Source of the DNA: Candidatus Eiseniibacteriota bacterium
GTDB lineage: Bacteria; Joyebacterota; Joyebacteria; Joyebacterales; Joyebacteraceae
DNA: 16,764 nt
NCBI GenBank assembly: GCA_030609605.1
Contig: JAUWBY010000021.1
Span: forward strand, 1-16,764
Reading direction: 5' to 3'
Part shown: piece by piece, positions 13,241-16,764 of the stretch
Layout: each line of letters opens with the position of its first letter
Numbering within the stretch: the first letter of the stretch is position 1
Notes under the pieces: generated by a model
What the model was told of the DNA's origin: nothing
The model's database searches: none
The model's input: only the letters and a program-made list of their open reading frames with translations
Translations under genes and position numbers: made by a program

Positions 13241-13259
13241 GCTTTTACCGGGGCGTCGT
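13230..13259. terminator. 12-bp perfect hairpin, likely transcription or mRNA end
   Basis: ACGACGCCCCGG (13230-13241), loop CTTTTA, CCGGGGCGTCGT (13248-13259). Neither strand has a T tract after the stem, so it is not a classical intrinsic terminator, although organisms differ in that need. It lies between the methyltransferase stop and the stop of a doubtful minus-strand ORF at 13277. Its left arm belongs to the chelatase relic. Confidence 0.5.
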
Positions 13260-13276
13260 CGCGCTATCGAGGCCTG

Positions 13277-13339
13277 CTAGACGAATCTGAAATATCCGAG
13301 ACCTCTGCGGAGTCGCTTCATTCTCTTCGAGATACTCAT
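13277..13339 (-). CDS. Doubtful 20-residue basic small ORF
   Basis: Reading leftwards, ATG at 13339 follows a GGAAAGGGAG purine run and encodes a 20-residue peptide rich in K and R (MSISKRMKRL at its start, FRFV at its end), then TAG. The same frame is open upstream to about 13909, so a longer product with an internal start is possible, but that extension overlaps the next gene antisense. The perfect hairpin at 13230-13259 lies just beyond the stop. I do not recognise it. The spacing between purine run and ATG is short, and the evidence for translation is weak. Confidence 0.15.
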   Translation of the reverse strand: MSISKRMKRLRRGLGYFRFV

Positions 13340-13380
13340 TACTCCCTTTCCTTTCCGGAGCTGGGGGGCTCCTCGCTTCT

Positions 13381-13400
13381 GCGGCCGTCCGGTCGGCCGC
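13381..13400. other. 7-bp G/C hairpin in the spacer
   Basis: GCGGCCG (13381-13387), loop TCCGGT, CGGCCGC (13394-13400). A weaker stem GGAGC/GCTCC (13357-13372) precedes it. There is no T tract. Role unknown. Confidence 0.4.
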
Positions 13401-13571
13401 TTACTGCCGGCGCTTCGATTGAGAATCAGCGGGTGGTCGATGAATCGTCCAGAGGTCGTGTCTCCCGCCTTCTCAACATCAGACACTGCACGGCGGACAA
13501 AGGTTTCACCTGAAGTGAAGCCTCGGAGGTGTGGTACGATAAGAGCCTGTGGGTGTCTGGAGGGAGTCTGA

Positions 13572-14954
13572 GTGAAACCGAATATGCGGTGGCTGTGGAC
13601 TATTGTGGGCGCGGTCGCGTGCTGCGTGCTTGCGGCCGTCGTGTTCCATCTGGTGCGAGCCGGTCCGCGCGGGAGCGTTCTGCCGGCTGATTCGAGCGGA
13701 ACTGTTACGCCAGACGGTCCGAGTGATGCCCTTGAGACAATCGCCGAGTGGGAGAAGCCACACGGTCGTTGGCACATCGACGACTGGAGGGAGATCCCGT
13801 TCGATGAACAGATGAGCCTCACGCATGAGCAGGAGACCGAGATCGAGCGGCTGAGGTCGATCGGGTACCTGTCCGGATCGCAGCCGGTGCCGCTCCTGTC
13901 GGGCGTCACAGTCTACGACAGGCCGCGCACACAGGGCGGGCTCAATCTCTACACCACGGGAGACGCGCCGGGGGCGGTGCTCATGGACATGGAGGGTCGC
14001 GTTCTCCACAAGTGGGCGTACAGCTACATGAGCGCATGGAAGCAGAGTTCGCGTCCCAAGCTGCGAGCCTCGGCCAAGGGCTCGGGCTTCTGGCGGCGCG
14101 CCTACCTCTTCGAGAACGGTGATGTCCTGGCGGTGTTCGACGGACTCGCCATCATCAAAGTAGACAAGGACTCCAGGCTCATCTGGGCAAACCTCGGTGG
14201 GTTTCATCACGATTTCGATGTCACGGATGACGGGACCATCTATGTGCTGACCCGCGAGGCGCACATCGTGCCCAGATACAATCCCGATCACGCCATCCTG
14301 GAGGACTACATTGCTGTTCTGAACTCTGACGGCGAGGAACTCAGACGCGTCTCGATCCTTGAGGCGCTTGAGAATTCCGAATACGCGTGGGTACTCGAAC
14401 TCGCCGGGGAGTCCGGAGATATCTTCCACACGAACACCGTCGAAGTGCTCGACGGAAGGCTCTCCGATGAGATCCCCGCCTTCCAGAAAGGCTTTGTCCT
14501 CGTGACCATCAGGGAACTCGATCTCGTCGCCGTCGTAGATATGGAGAAAGAAAGTACCGTGTGGGCACTGGCGGGGGGCTGGGGCGCCCCGCACCAGGCT
14601 ACCATTCTCGAGAACGGACGCATGATGATCTTCGATAACCGGGGGAACGAGGGGGCTTCCAGGGTCATCGAGTTTGACGTGGTTGCCGGGATGGCGGTCT
14701 GGGTCTATGAGGGCAGGAATCCAGCGGACTTCCGGTCAGGGGAGTGTGGTTCCAGCATGCGACTGCCGAACGGCAATACTCTCATCACCGAGACGGATCG
14801 GGGGAAGGCATTCGAGGTCACCCCAGATGGGACCACTGTATGGAAGTACGTGAACCCCGCACAGACAGGGGAGGAGCGGGAGTACATCGCGAGTCTCTTC
14901 GAAGTGATCCGTCTCCCGGCCGATTTCCCAATAGACTGGGCGCGGTGGAGATAG
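13572..14954 (+). CDS. Exported arylsulfotransferase-like (ASST) beta-propeller protein
   Basis: A 460-residue protein with one N-terminal membrane segment (about residues 7-27, WLWTIVGAVACCVLAAVVFHL) acting as anchor or uncleaved signal, so it faces the periplasm. The body is a WD/PQQ-like propeller of the arylsulfotransferase family: repeated blades such as APGAVLMDMEGRVLHKW, FENGDVLAVFDG, SRLIWANLG, DDGTIYVLTRE and LPNGNTLITETDRGKAFEVTPDG. Candidate active-site residues are His212/His213 (GGFHHDFDV), His286 (DIFHTNTVEVL), His341 (GAPHQATI) and Arg364, but I cannot assign which is the sulfated histidine. Characterised ASSTs move sulfate between phenolic compounds; many family members are uncharacterised. 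Residues 90-101, EIERLRSIGYLS, resemble the C-terminal tail motif of secreted sulfatases. The GTG start is supported by GGAGGGAG at 13559-13566. It appears monocistronic, separated by long spacers on both sides. Fold fairly sure, activity unproven. Confidence 0.82.
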   Translation: MKPNMRWLWTIVGAVACCVLAAVVFHLVRAGPRGSVLPADSSGTVTPDGPSDALETIAEWEKPHGRWHIDDWREIPFDEQMSLTHEQETEIERLRSIGYLSGSQPVPLLSGVTVYDRPRTQGGLNLYTTGDAPGAVLMDMEGRVLHKWAYSYMSAWKQSSRPKLRASAKGSGFWRRAYLFENGDVLAVFDGLAIIKVDKDSRLIWANLGGFHHDFDVTDDGTIYVLTREAHIVPRYNPDHAILEDYIAVLNSDGEELRRVSILEALENSEYAWVLELAGESGDIFHTNTVEVLDGRLSDEIPAFQKGFVLVTIRELDLVAVVDMEKESTVWALAGGWGAPHQATILENGRMMIFDNRGNEGASRVIEFDVVAGMAVWVYEGRNPADFRSGECGSSMRLPNGNTLITETDRGKAFEVTPDGTTVWKYVNPAQTGEEREYIASLFEVIRLPADFPIDWARWR

Positions 14955-15023
14955 ATGGAGCGGATAGTGACGCCCTTGCCCGCCTGATGTTTCGTGTTGG
15001 CTTCCCTGCTGGCCTGACACTCC

Positions 15024-15052
15024 TTGTTCCCCTTTCCGGTTCCTGCTATTGT
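15024..15052 (+). promoter_or_regulatory. Candidate promoter for the GNAT-like/thiolase pair
   Basis: TTGTTC (15024-15029), a 17-bp spacer, and TATTGT (15047-15052) preceded by TGC, giving an extended -10. Transcription would start near 15059, leaving a leader of about 65 nt before the GGAGGAG ribosome site and ATG 15125. This is a good but not consensus match. Confidence 0.45.
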
Positions 15053-15124
15053 CGCTGTACCGCATAATCAATCGCAAGGAACCCCCTTGTAGAGCGCTTC
15101 GCCCAACTCCGGAGGAGACGCATT

Positions 15125-15880
15125 ATGTCCGTTGACCTCGAGAAGATCCTTCGTCCAGTCGACCATGAAATGCCCCCGTTTCCACCAAAGCACATGACCA
15201 TTGCCAGCGGGGAGGAGATGGTCATCCGACAGGTCACGCGGGACGAGATCCCGGACATCCTCATCCATGTCGCCCCGCTCATGTCCGTCGAGAGAGACTT
15301 CTACGACGTTGTCGCCGCGCGCGTCTATGCGGAACTCCTCGCATACTATCGCCACCGCATGCAGGACGAGTACGTGCTCGTGGCCCAGATAGACGGCGAA
15401 CTCTGCGCCGTTGTGAACGGACGGATGGTGGACAACGATACGGGGATGTCGCTTCACACTCTGGCCCTCCGTCGCGGGCTTCGCATCGGTGCACACGCTT
15501 TCGCGGCGAAGATGGAGTACCACATGGATATCCTGGGTCACAAGGAAGTCCTCATCGTTGCCGAGTCGCCGATCGGGTTCAGGCGATGGATGATCGAGTA
15601 CAAACTCGAGAAGCGCTTCGAGATCCCGCACGAGCTCGGCGGTCCACCGTCGTGGGCGCTCACAAGCGAGATCTTTGAGAAGGCACGCGGCACACTTGTG
15701 ATAGGTAGGCGGCCTGTTCCGGACGCGCTTCTTGCGAAGGCTATGGAAGCGATCCTTCCGCCGTCCGATCCACCTACGCCGCCCGAGGATCTTCTCGCAG
15801 CGACTCGCTCCAAGTACGATCCGACCGGCACGGCTCTCATACTCCAGCGGTGGATGCAGCAAGAGAAGGAGGACAAATGA
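15125..15880 (+). CDS. Hypothetical protein with GNAT-like segment, coupled to thiolase homologue
   Basis: A 251-residue cytoplasmic protein with no signal peptide or membrane helix. Residues about 31-165 read like a GNAT acyltransferase fold: a starting strand and helix EMVIRQVTRDEIPDILIHV, the strand VLVAQIDGELCAVVNGRMVD, LHTLALRRGLRIGAHAF in the place of the acyl-CoA pyrophosphate loop, and EVLIVAESPIGFRRWMIEYKLEKRF at the end. The loop does not match the canonical Q/R-x-x-G-x-G/A exactly, so CoA binding is unproven. The C-terminal ~85 residues include a proline-rich stretch (PPSDPPTPP, 212-220) and are not recognised. The start is set by GGAGGAG at 15111-15117. Its TGA overlaps the thiolase ATG by 4 bp, implying coupled translation and a shared task in acyl-CoA or fatty-acid-like metabolism. 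It has no zinc-ribbon CxxC pairs, so it is not the DUF35 partner usual for this thiolase class. Confidence 0.6.
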   Translation: MSVDLEKILRPVDHEMPPFPPKHMTIASGEEMVIRQVTRDEIPDILIHVAPLMSVERDFYDVVAARVYAELLAYYRHRMQDEYVLVAQIDGELCAVVNGRMVDNDTGMSLHTLALRRGLRIGAHAFAAKMEYHMDILGHKEVLIVAESPIGFRRWMIEYKLEKRFEIPHELGGPPSWALTSEIFEKARGTLVIGRRPVPDALLAKAMEAILPPSDPPTPPEDLLAATRSKYDPTGTALILQRWMQQEKEDK

Positions 15881-16764
15881 GAGACGTCTACGCAATCGGA
15901 ATCGGCATCACCTCGTTCACGCGTCTCGAGTTCCCACTCTCCGAGATCGCCGCGTATCCGGTGATGATGGCGCTCAAGGACGCCGGTATCAGAAAGGTAG
16001 ATCACCTTTACGTCGCGAACATGGGTGGCGCTCGGGTGAATCACCAGACCGGGCTTGCGAGCGCCGTTGTCGATACGCTCAGCCTGACGCCGGCCGGAGC
16101 GGAGGTCATCGAGAACGGTCCGGCCTCAGGCGCATCCGCGATCAAGCAGGGGTTTCTGGCTGTCGCGTCAGGCATGCACGATGTCGTGGCGGTGACGGGC
16201 GCCGAGAGGATGCGAGAAGTCAATAGTCTCGAGGCTACCGAGTTCGTGGCGACACTCACGCACCCGCTGGCCGAGTATATCTATGGGGTGACCCTCCCAT
16301 CGCTGGCCGGTATGTTCACCAGGGCCTACATGGAGAAGTACGGCGTCACCTCCCGTCATCTGGCGATGGTCGCGGTCAAGAATCAGGACAATGCGCTTCT
16401 GAACGAGTTCGCGCACATCCATCAGGCAATCACGGTCGAGGGCATCCTCGATTCACCGGAAGCGTTGACGAACAACCCGTACATCGCGGACCCACTCAGG
16501 TTCTTCGACTGCTGTCCCGTCTCGGACGGAGGCGCAAGTGTGATTCTCGCGACACGGGAGGTCGCAGAGAAGACCGGCAGGCCTCTGGTCAGGCTCGCCG
16601 GGATAGGGCAGGCGACCGATACACACTGTGTTCACGAGCGTGAGGAACCGACGGATCTTCTTGCGGTCAGACGCGCTGCCGCCCGGTCGTTCGAGATGGC
16701 AGGTGTCGGGCCTTCGGACGTTGGAGTGGCCGAGCTTCACGACGCCTTCACGATCCTTGAGATC
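15877..16764 (+). CDS. SCP-x/archaeal-type thiolase homologue lacking nucleophilic Cys (3' truncated by window)
   Basis: The first 296 residues of a thiolase-fold protein; the frame is still open at the window edge and about 90-100 residues are expected to be missing. The start ATG overlaps the upstream stop, and AAGGAGGA precedes it. It resembles the SCP-x/archaeal acetyl-CoA acetyltransferase branch: IGIGITSFTR at the N-terminus, FDCCPVSDGGAS (210-221) and ELHDAFTILE (286-295), the last carrying the catalytic His288. The striking feature is the segment normally reading (A)CASG with the acylated cysteine: here it is ENGPASGAS (79-87), with Pro82 encoded by CCG at 16120-16122. Without that cysteine a normal Claisen/thiolysis mechanism is not expected. 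Thiolase-fold aldolases that work with DUF35 partners (Ltp2-type steroid side-chain enzymes) are a precedent for altered chemistry. Alternatively, an adjacent cysteine in the fold substitutes. Any DUF35 gene would lie beyond this window. Confidence 0.88.
   Translation, partial: MRDVYAIGIGITSFTRLEFPLSEIAAYPVMMALKDAGIRKVDHLYVANMGGARVNHQTGLASAVVDTLSLTPAGAEVIENGPASGASAIKQGFLAVASGMHDVVAVTGAERMREVNSLEATEFVATLTHPLAEYIYGVTLPSLAGMFTRAYMEKYGVTSRHLAMVAVKNQDNALLNEFAHIHQAITVEGILDSPEALTNNPYIADPLRFFDCCPVSDGGASVILATREVAEKTGRPLVRLAGIGQATDTHCVHEREEPTDLLAVRRAAARSFEMAGVGPSDVGVAELHDAFTILEI

Larger units (their letters stand above)
13142..13571. other. Gene-poor, hairpin-rich spacer
   Basis: This 430-bp stretch holds no convincing gene. 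From left to right I see: a perfect 7-bp hairpin with a GGAA loop (13154-13171); a 7-bp stem CTTGCCG/CGGCAAG (13174-13200); a 56-bp relic of the chelatase gene (13185-13240); a 12-bp perfect hairpin (13230-13259); a 5-bp stem GGAGC/GCTCC (13357-13372); a 7-bp hairpin (13381-13400); the inverted repeat TTCAC-CTGAA-GTGAA (13505-13519); and a possible extended -10 TGTGGTACGAT (13530-13540) for the next gene. A forward open frame covers 13175-13513 but its protein resembles nothing known to me after the relic. It could hold an untranslated structured RNA. Confidence 0.5.

Noticed and set aside
13175..13513. Forward 112-codon open frame after the methyltransferase
   Set aside because: Only the first ~22 codons resemble a protein (the chelatase relic). 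The rest crosses hairpins and has no domain, and there is no ribosome site at its start.
13142..13571. Known riboswitch (cobalamin, c-di-GMP, TPP) in the spacer
   Set aside because: None of the conserved core elements I know for these classes could be found on either strand.
13277..13909. Long minus-strand open frame of 210 codons across the spacer and the start of the ASST-like gene
   Set aside because: Most of it is antisense to a well-supported gene with signal anchor and propeller blades. Only the last part lies in the spacer, which is kept as a doubtful small ORF.
1..16764. CRISPR array, tRNA, rRNA, IS or prophage genes
   Set aside because: No regularly spaced identical repeats, cloverleaf sequences, transposase or integrase motifs were recognised.

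Overview
The window (16,764 bp, GC-rich, coding-dense) looks like chromosome from an uncultured Gram-negative bacterium. Evidence for an outer membrane: a TonB-dependent receptor that opens with a carboxypeptidase-regulatory-like domain (common in the Bacteroidetes/FCB lineages), a DUF1302-type barrel, and a LolA-like/RND export set. The phylum cannot be fixed from this sequence; an FCB-group or neighbouring candidate phylum is my best guess, held with low confidence. No rRNA, tRNA, CRISPR, IS or phage genes were seen.

Layout. (1) 1-3000: an ATP-type PEP carboxykinase (pckA-like, +) convergent with an RluA-family pseudouridine synthase (-); ordinary housekeeping. (2) 3070-7280: a metal-acquisition block. 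A DtxR/MntR-like regulator with a consensus sigma70 promoter is followed by a TonB-dependent receptor with a Cys-x-x-Cys plug, then a membrane-anchored or exported CbiX/CbiK-like chelatase. The regulator promoter and the receptor leader share the decamer AGTTAGGCGA, which suggests one metal-responsive regulon. (3) 7319-13141: a TetR regulator and a four-gene export operon (LolA-like periplasmic protein, DUF1302-like outer-membrane protein, RND/MMPL exporter, SAM methyltransferase). GAACA/TGTTC inverted repeats lie just downstream of the tetR -10 box and just upstream of the first operon gene, so TetR probably represses both. The likely export substrate is a lipid-like or hydrophobic molecule, but this is inference. 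(4) 13142-13571: a gene-free, hairpin-rich spacer that carries a 56-bp in-frame relic of the chelatase gene's N-terminal coding region, plus a doubtful tiny minus-strand ORF. (5) 13572-14954: an exported arylsulfotransferase-like beta-propeller protein. (6) 15024-16764: a GNAT-like protein overlapping by 4 bp an SCP-x-type thiolase homologue that runs off the window and has proline where the nucleophilic cysteine belongs.

The observations most worth following are the metal block with its extracytoplasmic chelatase, the chelatase-derived relic inside the structured spacer, the TetR operator set (which also moves the TetR start codon), and the Cys-less thiolase paired with a GNAT-like protein. 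All calls come from reading the sequence by eye; no database search was made.
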